A stretch of DNA of 64,000 nucleotides from the NCBI GenBank assembly GCA_963931865.1, contig OZ007515.1:3252511-3316510 (forward strand). The letters are read 5' to 3'. The notes beneath the pieces are model-generated. The model was not told the origin of the DNA and searched no databases. It worked only from the letters and a program-made list of their open reading frames with translations. Origin of the DNA: Axinella damicornis. Taxonomy: Eukaryota; Porifera; Demospongiae; Axinellida; Axinellidae. Positions 35,873 to 56,507 of the stretch are shown here, piece by piece (the stretch's first letter is position 1; each line of letters opens with the position of its first letter). The translations under genes and the position numbers were made by a program.

Positions 35873-36209
35873 TCCAGCTGGGCCCCCCATTCCCCCCTCC
35901 CCCACCCCCCACCCCCCTTCTGCCTTTGCATGTATCTTGTTTCTTGTTTCTTTACATATTTCTTCTTTTCAGTATACAGTCTCTCCTCCAACAAAATCTC
36001 CACCATAAGCAATCATATTTTATCAGATTTTGTACCGTTTTGACCACTCTCCTGTACTCCACTTTGTACTAGCAGGTGAAATGTGCATTGTGCAGTGTAT
36101 ATGATACGTTTGTACCTCAAAGTCAATAGTCAAACATTGGGTGGCGCATGGCCTTGGCGGCGTGCGCAATGATTAACCCTTTCACACGCAGTATCGTATA
36201 AACTCTGAC
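35873..36209. other. BCAR1 3' flank and POGLUT promoter
   Basis: A C-rich then T-rich 3' UTR follows BCAR1. The POGLUT start at 36210 is in tandem. A GC-rich patch near 36150 may be the promoter. Confidence 0.5.
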
Positions 36210-45971
<9,762 letters not shown>

Positions 45972-46182
45972 AATACATGAAGAATGCTGTTTGTTTGTAC
46001 ACTGACAAGAATCACAGGACACAAGTTTGACAATTCCAACTAATGTTGTAAAAAAAACCTATTTCAGTAATTCCCTGGAAACTGAAATGAAAGCTGGCGG
46101 AAGAATATGGAAATATAGTAAACAAGAGATTGCTAAGACTGTCGAACACAAGCTAGCTCTGTGAGTTGGACACTCAATGGGG

Positions 46183-48312
46183 CTATCTCCCCCATCCATA
46201 ACGTCTGACCATTCTCTCAAAGGCGTCCCTCGCCTCATGCTCGTCGTAGGGCCGCTCAGGGTTTGCGTCCAGCCGAGCGTTGGAGTCAGACATGATCTCT
46301 GCCCGCACTTGGACCAGGATGCTCTGCATGTACATGCGTGTATTTTGTTGGGGGGATTTTGGCGAGGGGGGGGGGGGGGGGGGGGATTTCACGTCAGAGC
46401 AGTGGCAATAAAAATTGTAAGTGCTATATGTAGAGGCCTATGTGGCTAGGCATTTCACTTGCTTAACCCTTTCCCAACCAATGACACCATATGGCGTCAT
46501 GAGACTTTTAGCTTCATGATGTCACATCCGGCAATGTCCTTGGGAGATAGGCTCTGCGCCAGCAGAAAGGGCGGGGCAGGGGGAGGTGGGTGGGTGCACC
46601 CGAAGGGTGCAAACAGCATGGCCGTGTCTGGGCTCAGCTTTGAACAGCCCTTGGTTGGAGCCGGGTAGGCCAAATCTCGGGTTTTAAGCATAAATGGGCC
46701 TATATAGAAACAGTGGTCTCACCTTGCAGAGCCTTGAATTCCTGTGTTCAAGGCTGAATTTTCTGCTAGAGTGAGTTACCGTCGCCCGAGCGTGTACACG
46801 TTAACGAGTGGGTGTGGTCAGAATCACGAATGTGGAAAGCATGGCTGTATGCAGTTCTGTGTGAAGTTTTGAGCCTGAAAACCGATGGGAACCTTAACTG
46901 ATGCATTAAACCTACCATATCTCCAGTTCTCTCTGCTTTTCAGCCCCTAAACTCCACACACATGACCATGCAGCAATCCTCTACACAGTCATGACTTTAA
47001 CCACACCCACCCATCAAGGGGCATTCAATAGTCACGGCTCTCTGCCAACTATCGCTCGTCTAGACCGAGAAAAATGCTTCACTGCCAGAATTGGAGGCCC
47101 TACTACAATGTAGGCGAGAGGACTGTTTTCTCAGCCCAATGTGCAAAGGAGGAGAGAAATGGCTCACCCAGCTCCAACCAAGAGCTTTTCAAGGCCAAGC
47201 CCAGAAGCGGCCATGCTACCTAGGCTGAGTGCTGAAACCCACCCACCTCCCCCTGTCCTACCTTCTCTGCTGGCGCAGAGCCTAAGTCCCAAGGACATTG
47301 CCGGAAGTCTGACATCACTGATGAAAGTCTCTGCCGTCTGTAGATGGCTTTATCGGTTAAAGTATTAAGCTTTTATACTAGCCTGGAGGTTCAACTTTTT
47401 TCAACCAAACATTTCGACCAACACCGCGGTGGTCTTCTTCAGTGGTAATGCAGTGAAAGGAAGTGACAACATACCTCAATGTCATTGGATGGTGACCAGC
47501 CTGATCTGGTCAGCATCTGCATACAGATACTGCCTCCAATGGTCACATGACCTGCATGTGATGGAGAGGGTGGTATGGTAGCTTTAGTCTCGTGCCCAGA
47601 CGTCCACACCCACCGGCGGAGAACAGCTGGTCGTTTAGTTACATTTCTTGTCACAGAGGCGTGTCCACCATAGGTATAATTGAAGTGCTGATTGCAATAA
47701 GAATGCAATTATCAGACGGGGCTGGGCACGAGACTGGTAGCTTGCTGACACAACACAGCTAAGGTCAACAGAACTAGGGGGGTGGGTGGGGGTAGGGCTC
47801 ACCTGTAAGGAATCGGAAGCGAGGTTGGACAATTCTGACGAAAGGAGGGCTCATTGGATAGTCCTTTGGGAACTTCATTTCCAGCTGTATCACTGGCTGC
47901 AACAAGAGGAGCACAAAATAGTCTCCACACAGTACAGTCATGCTATAGGTGGTGGCTAGAGCTCATATAGAACATGTAGGAGGTGTGGTACTGCATGCAG
48001 GGGTGTGGTTTACTGCATGCAGGGGGTGTGGTTTACTGCATGCAGGGGTGTGGTTTACTGCATGCAGGGGGTGTGGTTTACTGCATGTAGGGGTGTGGTT
48101 TACTGCATGCAGGGGGTGTGGTTTACTGCATGTAGGGGTGTGGTTTACTGCATGCAGGGGGTGTGGTTTTACTGCATGCAGGGGCGTGTACCTTCCTCTT
48201 GAGTCTCTTGGCGTAGGCCTCCAGGTCCTTGGAGAGCAGAGAGCTGCTCTCAAAGTCACTCAGCTCCACGTCCCACACAAACAGGTTGTCCTAGCAACCA
48301 GACCAAGTGTGT

Positions 48313-48361
<49 letters not shown>

Positions 48362-50208
48362 AATGAGGCGATAAGGATTGATGACTGTGATGGTTACAAC
48401 AACTCACCCCTCTGGGTGATCCTGAAATGCCATACTTGCCTGACGATTTGTTCAGATTCTTGAGATCTGTTCGGAATGAGCAAATGATTACCACGTGTAG
48501 TGCACTATTCCCCCTCCCTGCCCACCTCCCCACTCCCACTCCCAGCCCACCCTTCCTGCCTCCTCACTCCCTTCCCTTCCCACCTCCTCACCCCCTCCCT
48601 GCCCACCCTTCCTGCCTCCTTACTCCCCTAGTCTCATTCCCAGACCATTTTTCACACGTGGAGGGGAAAAATAGTCTGGTGAATGGAATATTCCGTTCTG
48701 GTTCTCTCTGCCGGAATGTTGGCAGAGCAATTCAATTGGTTGGCGAAAGTGACGTCATAGATGGGATTAATGGCGACCGTGAAAGCTAAGCAATCGAGGC
48801 GGTGTGCAGGAGACTAGGCAACGCAGACTTGAACTACACCACAAGAAGGCTGTCAGGAAGTTCGTGAACAGTCGGGATGTGTTTGTGAGCATGTCAATTG
48901 GCAGTGGGAAGTCTGAATGCCAGTAAGATTGCTCCAGTGTCTCTCTAACGCGGACAGAGGTATTTCTTTCCACGGATCTTCTCTCCTTGGCGTCTGGTCT
49001 GGAACCTCCGAGGAAGACAACCTTTGCCTCACGACACCGTTATCATGTGCTATGATACTTCCACGGTTCTTGTGACGTCAGACATTCCATTCCTAGAAAG
49101 TTACGTCACCGTTTTTGTTAACCGCAAGGAACGAAAACGGAATAGGCCATTCACCAGACTATTTTTCCCCTCCGCGTGCGAAAAATGGTCTGGGAATGAG
49201 ACTATTACTCCCCTACCTGCCAGCAGTCTGTGCACAGCTGCAGGTGAGCCCTGGCCAGTGAAGAACTCGTCAGCTGAGGGGCCATGGTCAACAGGGCTGC
49301 AGGGAAAGGAAATAGCAGTCACTTGAAATGAGTGCTGACCCTGGAGGTTTCTACAGCAAATGTTTCACTATGAGTAGCTACCGCACACCTTGTCGGTCAT
49401 GTCAGAACGATGACTCATGCCATGTGCACCTCATGCAGTTCAGTGGACTTGTGCTGATTGGACAGTACACCAGCTAGTATATAAGGCTATTGCCTGAACT
49501 GTTGACATTGTCTCCAGGCCATTGGTAAATTTACACCCATTCCTTCATATTAGCAGCTTCATAACAGCTGCCAGCTACACAAATACCAACAATCAGTCAG
49601 CTATGAACACCCTCTCCACTCCCACACCTCACACCCTCTCCACTCTCACCTCCATATATGCACCCTCCCACTCTCACCTCTCTTTCGCGTGCACCTCCGT
49701 ATCAGGTTCCTCCTCGTCCATTCCGTAGTAGTCATCAAAATCATCTTCCATCTCCTCTTCACTCTCCCCACCAACATCACCCACACTTCCCCCCTCCTCC
49801 TCCATCCCCACACCAGACTTAGTAACACAGTTAGCGGCTCTCTCAAGGACATCTTCAAGTGTTCTCCGAGGGGAGCTGAGGTACTCCATATCGACCGCCA
49901 GCTGAGAGATGCAGCCATCCTCTTCACTCCATACTCCCTGCAGGACGAAGCACAGACCTTGGAACTGGCAGTTCAGTGCAATCGCTTAGCAATGGTGTGA
50001 TAGAGAGGCGAGGACCGTCCCATATAACGCCCACCCCTACCCACTCATCGGAGCCCAAGTTTTCTGGTACAGTGACGTAGAAGGAGCCACATGGTGCTCT
50101 GAAAGAGATCTTCCTCGTTACGTCTTCCACCGAGCTCACTGCGAACCCTAGTGCACTCCTGGCAGCCCACCCTCTTGCCTCGGAAACAATGCCTTCCCAA
50201 CTGGCCAT
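46183..50208 (-). CDS. UBE2Q: Ubiquitin-conjugating enzyme E2 Q family, 8 exons, 325 aa
   Basis: E2 enzyme that carries ubiquitin as a thioester. Exons (minus strand): 50208-50041, 49937-49678, 49296-49217, 48466-48408, 48290-48192, 47896-47803, 47551-47475, 46323-46183, all frame-consistent. The N-terminus (MASWEGIVSEARG) is a divergent RWD-like region, followed by an acidic stretch (EEEMEDDFDDYYGMDEEE). The UBC domain starts near DLKNLNKSS and shows DNLFVWDVELSDF, QLEMKFPKDYPMSPPFVRIV and HVTIGGSICMQMLTRSGWSP, where the Cys of GGSICM is the predicted catalytic residue. It ends SILVQVRAEIMSDSNARLD...RRYGWGR. The gene ends 211 bp from the convergent POGLUT stop. One gene corresponds to UBE2Q1/Q2 of vertebrates. 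Confidence 0.93.
46367..46385. repeat. Poly-G run upstream of the UBE2Q last exon
   Basis: About 19 G; poly-C on the sense strand, 44 bases before the exon 8 acceptor. Confidence 0.85.
47585..47734. mobile_element. 150-bp inverted-repeat element, UBE2Q intron 6
   Basis: TAGTCTCGTGCCCAGACGTC...GGGGCTGGGCACGAGAC. Perfect 9-bp duplication TGGTAGCTT at 47576-47584 and 47735-47743. It shares ACATTTCTTGTCAC with the 32497 element. Confidence 0.9.
47990..48186. repeat. Minisatellite, unit 22-23 bp, about 9 copies, UBE2Q intron 5
   Basis: Copies of GGTGTGGTTTACTGCATGCA plus GG(G), alternating one G more or less. Runs up to within 6 bases of the exon 5 donor. Confidence 0.95.
48309..48359. repeat. 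TG microsatellite running into poly-G, UBE2Q intron 4
   Basis: About 9 TG then about 32 G. On the sense strand: poly-C, CA, then the exon 5 acceptor at 48291. Confidence 0.92.
48629..49204. mobile_element. 576-bp inverted-repeat transposon with helicase Walker-A fragment, UBE2Q intron 3
   Basis: Ends TAGTCTCATTCCCAGACC and the inverse GGTCTGGGAATGAGACTA, with AATAGTCTGGTGAATGG also repeated inverted. Perfect 9-bp duplication TTACTCCCC at 48620-48628 and 49205-49213. Between, at about 48825-48925 on the plus strand, one frame reads LELHHKKAVRKFVNSRDVFV then SMSIGSGKSEC and a stop: a recognisable RecQ-like DVFVSLPTGSGKS motif, truncated on both sides. Confidence 0.88.
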
Positions 50209-50530
50209 TATCACAACAGCTGACGCATGACAAAGGGGGAAATCCCTCCAAATTGGACTCCACGTGGGCGTAAGTAGATCTATTCTAATTGATGCACAAC
50301 AACACAAGATCAATTTTTCGACAAGTTACAAGCAAGCAAGCAAGGCACAGTTAGTTGTCCAGTGAACAGACTGCCGCTGTGATCACACCTTTGATCAAGT
50401 GATACTCCTGTGGAGGTAATCAGGTAGCTTTAATTGCATGGCACGTCGTTGGTGTACGTGTTATGGCATGAACTGCCAGAAATTCTGACTTCGACTTTTC
50501 TCCCCCACAGGTGGCACCTTGTATGTGGCA
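50209..50530. promoter_or_regulatory. Divergent promoter region of UBE2Q and TOX
   Basis: 322 bp between start codons. A possible TOX 5' exon ends at GGAG/GTAATC near 50416, and an acceptor (CTCCCCCACAG) lies at about 50510, so part of this is probably a TOX 5'-UTR intron. Confidence 0.5.
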
Positions 50531-53500
50531 ATGGAGGTGGAGGTGGTTCAGGAGACTCCCTTCACCCCACACTCTGAGCATAGCTATTCCAAGGTAGCCT
50601 TCTCTCCTTTGTGGTGATAACATTTGCAGCAGTTGGCCATTGTGAGACAATCTGAGACAGTACCCTGTTACTGTGTGGCCCACAGTCATATCTCCTGTGG
50701 TCTTGTAACCTTCATAAGAATCATGTTTTGACTTCAACTTTTCAGAGAGCACGGTGGACCGCACCCATATCCACAGCATACATTTTCTAGAGTAACAGCA
50801 GGAACTTTATATCCTGGCCCCACCCTAACCCTTACTTATAGACTTTGGTACTGTGCATTTTATGGTCTTGCAAAGCGTGTTATAGCTGTACGTGAGGTTC
50901 CCCGTTGGTTTGGTTTTGGGGTAAATTCCCAGCCTCGTTCCCAGGCTCTTCCACATCCGAACAAAATCATCACAGGTAGAGAGAGCTTAATTACATGTGG
51001 GCAAACAAAACCGTACATCTACCCACCTTAAATTAACCCTTCTCTCTACCCGGATGTCATGCACGTCATAAAATAATTATCCCTGTGTTTTCCCTGCGAT
51101 GAAAAGTTGAATGGGAGGCTGGGAACAAGGTAGCGTCGTTCCCACCACCAGTATTTGATTGCTTCCAGTATGGTGCCCAACCACTATAATACCTGTTTTG
51201 CGACGATCCGTCCCCGGCGTTGTGAACAGCGAACAGTATAAATCGTCCACCTTACGAACGCTCTGACGTCCAGCCTTTGGACGGACAGTACACAAGACAG
51301 GACGTCGAGATTCTTCCTTGGGCACTGCCCTCCCTCCGTGTGTCTACCTGATGGCACCGCACATGACCAGATCTCCCAGGCCTTCCCCCACCATATTTCA
51401 TCCAAATACTTGTGGTGGGAATGGCCTGGTGCTAACCACACACCAATTAGTCAGGGTTGTACTAATTGACTAATGGGTAGGTGATGAACAGCCACTTGTA
51501 GTATCCACACTGTTTACATTTGCTCTGGTGTTGCAAAAAGGATGAGATATTTTATATCTCTCTAGCTATTTGACAGCAGCACGCCCACAGAGGAGGAGAA
51601 GATGGATGTGGGGGGTTCCCCCTCACTGGCACCCCTGGATGAATACCAGGACACCTTTGAAACCTTCCTCCTTCTGCTGCTGAAGTCATTCACATCACAG
51701 CAGTGTAAAGACAGTGCAATAATGCCTGGTGACCACATCGAGATATCTGCGGAAGCTCTCGACACACTTAGTTCTGAGCAGGTCCAGATTTTGACAACAA
51801 GTAGCTCGGTGACCTATGATGCAATAAACCAAATAAGACAACGCCAACATGCACATGAAAGCAGTCCCTCAAAGCAGGAGAAGATGTCTTCCGAACCTCC
51901 AGACTCAAATACCCCAGTTGCGTCATCTCCAACGGAAGATCTTAGCACTGCAAAGTCTCAGTTACAGCAAATTCAGAGCAATCAGATTGCTCCTGAGCAG
52001 CTAAAGCAGTTGGAGTTAGAGGTTACCAAGTTGCTTCAAAGTCAGAAGGTTGTCCTCCCGACCGACATCACTCCAGAGCAACAGCAGGAAGTGATACAAG
52101 CCTTGTTGCTACGGCAACTCCGTCTGCAGCAGGTGTTCTTTCAGAACCGCGGTGGAGAAGGTACAAACACTGGTGGAGGAAGTGCGATACTGGGGCTGCT
52201 GCAGGGAGAGGGGGAGGCGCTGGCCATGGACCAGGCAAGGAGCGAAGGCGTACAGGGCCAAGCACAAAGCGAAGGCATGCAGGACCAGGCACGGAGCAAA
52301 GACATGCAGACTGTGAGTAACACAACAAGAAACTAAATAGTAGTCAGATGTCAAATCCATATTTAGAATGCCAGGGGGTAGCAATCTGAGCACTACTGAC
52401 CAGTATATAGGGCTACTGACCAGCATGCACCTACATAGGGCTACTGACCAGCATGCACCTACATAGGGCTACTGACCAGCATGCACCTACATAGGGCTAC
52501 TGACCAGCATGCACCTACATACGGCTACTAAGGGTCTGAAATCCCGTAGTTTCCGAGACATCTGACATCTAGCTGTGTGTGCAGGTAGTGAAGTTTCACT
52601 AGTACAATCATGACCTTTCACATTAACAGAATGAGCAATTGAGAGATGTGGTTCTCTTGCAGGAAGTATCAACAGGCACACAAACTCCGTCTACAAGTAG
52701 TTCCATCCCCACCCCTCCAGCGAAACCCCCTTCCATCCCACCAGCAAAGCCCCATTCCATCCCGGCAGCGAAGCCCTCTTCCACCAGGGGGAGGAAGAGG
52801 GAACAAGATTCCAAGAAGGAGCCAAAGAAGTGAGTCCCCACTGAGAGGCAATCTTCACCAATCACCAGACTGACCAGAGCAGTTGTAACAGTGCTGTCAG
52901 ATGTACAAAGGCTTGCATTTAAAATTGAAATGGTTTACCTCTCCCTCAGGCCCTCAATGCCCTACAACCTGTTCTTTAGTGAAGTGTATTCCACAGTTCT
53001 TGCAGCCAACCCCAAGGTGGGCCAGTAGAACACTCCTCACTCCTGATGCTGGTGAACCATGTTGCTATTGGATTCACAGATGGGGTTCTCAGAAGCTTCC
53101 AAGATCATCTCCATGATGTGGAATGCTATGGGTTCAGATGCCAAACAGGTTAGATGAGTTCACTGATCCTCCCATGCTACAAGAGATTACTAGAGTTTTC
53201 AAGGATTTACTGAAGATTACTAGAGTTTACTAGAGATTACTGCTGCCCTCTGGTTTTAGTAAATATTCTCTCTCCACTAGCGGTACTTTTCTAAGCATGA
53301 GGAACTGAAGCAGGAATATAGGGTTGCTATGGAGAAACATCTGGCAGCCAAGAGAGAGGCAGAAGTGGCAAAAACAGAAGCAAGACTAGAAGCCGCAAAC
53401 CCAGTGGTGACACCTGCAAAGCTGCGGACAAGATCTGACTCTTTGGAGGAGAGGTTTGTAGATGGACCTGTTGAGATCAAAATGGAACCCAACACCGCAA

Positions 53501-54339
53501 GGAGAGAAGACACACAGCAGGAGACCTGGAGTTCAAGCGTGGTATGCTAACAGTCAAGAGCGTATGATGACATCATCTGTGGCAGAGGTGACAAATGATG
53601 TCATCATGTGCTCTTATAGCAGTACACCCCTCCCAAATTAGTATGCTACCACTTCTTGGTAACGATACAGGTGTAAGTGCATGTACTTTCTTGTGTGTGT
53701 GTGAAAATTGGGTCATTTTTCAGCCAAAGGATCCCAAGCTGTGTGTCAGAGAGGGATGCACCAACACTGCCATCTTTGTCGAGGAGAGAGGGCCAAAATA
53801 CTGCAGTAACGAGTGTGTAGTGGAAGACTGCAGGTATGATACTCATAGCTCTCAGTATGTAAACTACTTAGCCGGCCATTCCCACCGCTAGTCTTCTATC
53901 ACTTCCAGTTAAGCAAGTATGGAGGGGGGGGGGGGGGGGGAGTCTGGGAGAAGATCTGGTCACATCAGGTAGACGGACTGTAGATGCATGGGGAGCAGTG
54001 CTCAACAAAGAATCACAAAGCCCTTTCTTGTAATGTCTGTCCAAGGGATGGTGGCCAGAGCATTCACAAGGCTGCATCAAGATTGAATACCGTTTGTTGT
54101 TCATGCATGATGCCGTGGACAAATGAAACAGGAATTATTATGGTAGGGCACTGCCCTGTGTGTCTACCATCTGTCCAACTGACAACACCGCACGTGACCA
54201 GGCCTTCCCCCTCTGTATTTGCATACTGCAAGATCCAAGAGACTATAGATTTGATGAGGCTATAAACTACTATCTTACTTTTGATTCCCTTAGGAATGTG
54301 TTCAACACTTGGTCAGCTCAGAGGAAGGTCAAGGTCTGA
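50531..54339 (+). CDS. TOX: TOX-family HMG-box nuclear protein, 8 exons, 509 aa
   Basis: DNA-binding chromatin regulator of the TOX/TOX4 family. Exons: 50531-50593, 51566-52312, 52663-52829, 52950-53016, 53080-53148, 53281-53541, 53724-53833, 54294-54339. The N-terminal half is Gln/Ser/Thr-rich, with a short internal repeat (DQARSEGVQ.., QSEGMQDQARSKDMQ). A basic NLS (RGRKREQDSKKEPKKPSMPY) precedes a single HMG box (MPYNLFFSEVYSTVLAANPK, MGFSEASKIISMMWNAMGSD, RYFSKHEELKQEY). The C-terminal Cys motif (LCVREGCTNTAIF, KYCSNECVVEDCR) matches the CxxxxC...YCSNECVVKHC tail of TOX proteins. It ends RKVKV. The start is the first in-frame ATG; an upstream exon could extend it. A transposon fills intron 7. 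Confidence 0.9.
50930..51131. mobile_element. About 200-bp MITE, TOX intron 1
   Basis: AGCCTCGTTCCCAGGCTCTT at the left and GGGAGGCTGGGAACAAGG at the right. It abuts the next element directly. Confidence 0.75.
51131..51434. mobile_element. 304-bp inverted-repeat element, TOX intron 1
   Basis: TAGCGTCGTTCCCACCACCA...GTGGTGGGAATGGCCTGGTGCTA. The centre resembles the 29159 and 53869 copies (CCCTCCGTGTGTCTACCTGA). Confidence 0.75.
52385..52530. repeat. 27-bp minisatellite, about 5 units, TOX intron 2
   Basis: Copies of GGGCTACTGACCAGCATGCA plus CCTACATA. Confidence 0.93.
53869..54262. mobile_element. 394-bp inverted-repeat element, TOX intron 7
   Basis: TAGCCGGCCATTCCCACC at the left, ...GATGAGGCTA at the right. 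Perfect 9-bp duplication TAAACTACT at 53860-53868 and 54263-54271. Contains a poly-G run at about 53927-53940. Same subfamily as 29159 and 51131. Confidence 0.85.
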
Positions 54340-54460
54340 GGAAGCCATGCCACACACACACACACTACTTTTATACCCAGAGACGTCAGCTGCAACTCAA
54401 ACTCAACAGCTAGTACTTGATTCAAATTCAATCATGCACTCTACATAATATTGTACAAGC

Positions 54461-54466
54461 AATAAA
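54461..54466 (+). terminator. AATAAA polyadenylation signal of TOX
   Basis: AATAAA 122 bases after the TOX stop. It lies within 50 bp of the convergent PM20D2 stop. Confidence 0.55.
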
Positions 54467-54511
54467 TATTCTACTATATATTTCCATTGATATCTCTATA
54501 AATTGTTGCTT

Positions 54512-55753
54512 CTAATTCAGTTTTAGCCTGCCTGTGGCAAGGGTAAGAACATCAGACCCACACTGTGCTCTGCTGGCCTCAAAGTTTGCTTTTATCTCCG
54601 CAAGCAATCCCTCGGTCGTGAGCACATCGATGCATGTGTATGCCATAGCCTTGGCAGCAGTGAGTGTTGCGCTGTGAGCGTCTGGAGTGTTTGCCACTTG
54701 AGTGAAATCCCGGCTGTGGTTTATCTCGCCAGCACCTATCTTGAACATTGGGTGGATGGAAGGCACAATGTAGGAAACGTTTCCCATGTCAGTTGAGCCG
54801 GAATGCTCACCTTTTGTCAGTTGGTATTCCACTCCAAGCGTTTTTAAGTTGCTTTGATACTGCTGTGCTAGTACAGGATTGCTGTTGAGGCCAAGGTAGA
54901 CACTCTCTGTTGGAGGTTGCTCAATTTTAACTTCACAGCCAGTTGCAAGGGCTGCAGCTTGAAAACAGGCAACCACTTTCTCTTTCAAAGTTTCCAGGTC
55001 AGGAACGGTGAGTGCTCTTAAGTAATACTCCAGTTTAGATTTCTCAGGAATAATGTTCGGCTTGACTCCTCCATTTGTGAAGACGCCATGCACACGCCAG
55101 GTTGGTTTCATCTGTTGCCGGAGGACGGAGATGGAATTGTAGGCCATAACAGCTGCATCCAGTGCATTCACTCCCTCCCAGGGGAAGCCAGCTGCGTGGG
55201 AAGCTTTGCCGGTGTATGTGGCATTGAGCGGGATAAGTGCTGAGGAGGACAGCATAATGATGGTGAAGGGAGAGGGATGGACCATCATGGCGATATCAAC
55301 ATCTTCAAATGCACCATTTTGAATGAGGTACACTTTGCCACCATCTTTCTCCTCATCCGGGGTGCCCATGATTGTCACGCGACCTTTTGGAGCATCACCG
55401 CATTCCAAAGCAGCTTTGAGCCCCAAACCAGCAGCCACCCCGGCCTCTGCTATCAGATTGTGTCCGCAGGCATGCCCTATCTCTGGTAGGGCATCGTATT
55501 CGCATATCACACACACGTTTGGTCGTCCAGAACCAAAGGTGGCTCTGAAAGCAGTCTCGATTCCTGTGAATGAGCGCTCCACGGCAAATCCCTTCCTCTC
55601 AAGGAAGCTGGTCAGCAGCTCATGTGCTCTGTGCTCCTTGAACCCCAGCTCGGGGTTCTTCCAGATCTCGCCGCTCAGAAGAGAAAGTTCCTCCTTGTTA
55701 TTATCAACAGCTGCAGTAGCTGCAGCTTTCAGGTATTCTCGTGCAGCAGCCAT
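54512..55753 (-). CDS. PM20D2: Peptidase M20 domain protein 2, paralogue A, intronless, 413 aa
   Basis: M20 metallopeptidase family, PM20D2 group, which hydrolyses odd dipeptides with basic C-terminal residues (metabolite repair). Single exon starting MAAAREYLK. The metal-binding HACGHN motif is near residue 95, the catalytic Glu pair is in MGTPDEEKDGG, and the dimerisation-domain motif KASHAAGFPWEGVNALDAAV and the late GSTDMGNVSY are intact. Residues 19-116 are identical to paralogue B across the 754-bp divergent spacer; the rest differs much more. The tail is longer than B (ends ATGRLKLN). An intronless gene among intron-rich neighbours suggests retroposition or an old intronless lineage. 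It converges with TOX (172 bp). Confidence 0.92.
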   Translation of the reverse strand: MAAAREYLKAAATAAVDNNKEELSLLSGEIWKNPELGFKEHRAHELLTSFLERKGFAVERSFTGIETAFRATFGSGRPNVCVICEYDALPEIGHACGHNLIAEAGVAAGLGLKAALECGDAPKGRVTIMGTPDEEKDGGKVYLIQNGAFEDVDIAMMVHPSPFTIIMLSSSALIPLNATYTGKASHAAGFPWEGVNALDAAVMAYNSISVLRQQMKPTWRVHGVFTNGGVKPNIIPEKSKLEYYLRALTVPDLETLKEKVVACFQAAALATGCEVKIEQPPTESVYLGLNSNPVLAQQYQSNLKTLGVEYQLTKGEHSGSTDMGNVSYIVPSIHPMFKIGAGEINHSRDFTQVANTPDAHSATLTAAKAMAYTCIDVLTTEGLLAEIKANFEASRAQCGSDVLTLATGRLKLN

Positions 55754-56507
55754 TTCTTTTCTGAGGAAAAGGAAAAGGTTAGAGACCCAATGAAAAATCT
55801 AACCTTGAATCAAGGGTGCTAAGAATCAAGTGACTGTATTTGCAAACACAGTTACTAATGCTTGCATTTTGCCAGAAATATAAAAAGCTGATAATTTTAT
55901 AGTTAAATGCAAAAGTTAAAAAAAAAATTATGTCGGATAATATAGGAACCTTCAGCAGGTGGTATTGGCGCAAGTGATCCCGCTGTTGACACACTCGGAC
56001 TAATGGTACCTATTCATTTTCAAGGATGCTTGCAAAATTCATTGTGAAAACCAATCAACTCTTCTTTGGAAAATGTATCGAGTGAAACGTACTCAAGTGT
56101 CTAGGTTTATTAACCTACATGTAGCAATTGCATTTCAACACGTACTAGAAGCATTGTTGGTGAATCATTGCAAGAATGCTATAGAAGCTGTTATCTCCAA
56201 AAATGGAAAACAGACTCAGTACAAAGGACAAAACTATTTGTCACCAAGACTACCGTGGCCAAAAAGCAGCTCTGCTTGTTGCTTAGATGTACCTCAGGCA
56301 GTTATTCCTAGCACAACATAGCTTCACCTTTTTCCTGTTGGGAGCCCTATGTAGATCTATTCAGCCCCACCAACTTCAAGTCAACACGTGGCGCATGGCA
56401 TATGTGACCTTTGAACCGTGGGGCGCGCGCAACCGGAAACAATGCGGTCTCACCATAAAACTTTTTCATTTCCGGTGGGCGGAGCGAGCAGTGCGTTACG
56501 AATCAAG
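55754..56507. promoter_or_regulatory. Divergent spacer between the PM20D2 paralogues
   Basis: 754 bp holding both promoters. AT-rich near paralogue A. Near paralogue B a short GC-rich patch (GGGCGCGCGCAACCGG) precedes the start. No other gene was recognised. Confidence 0.55.
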
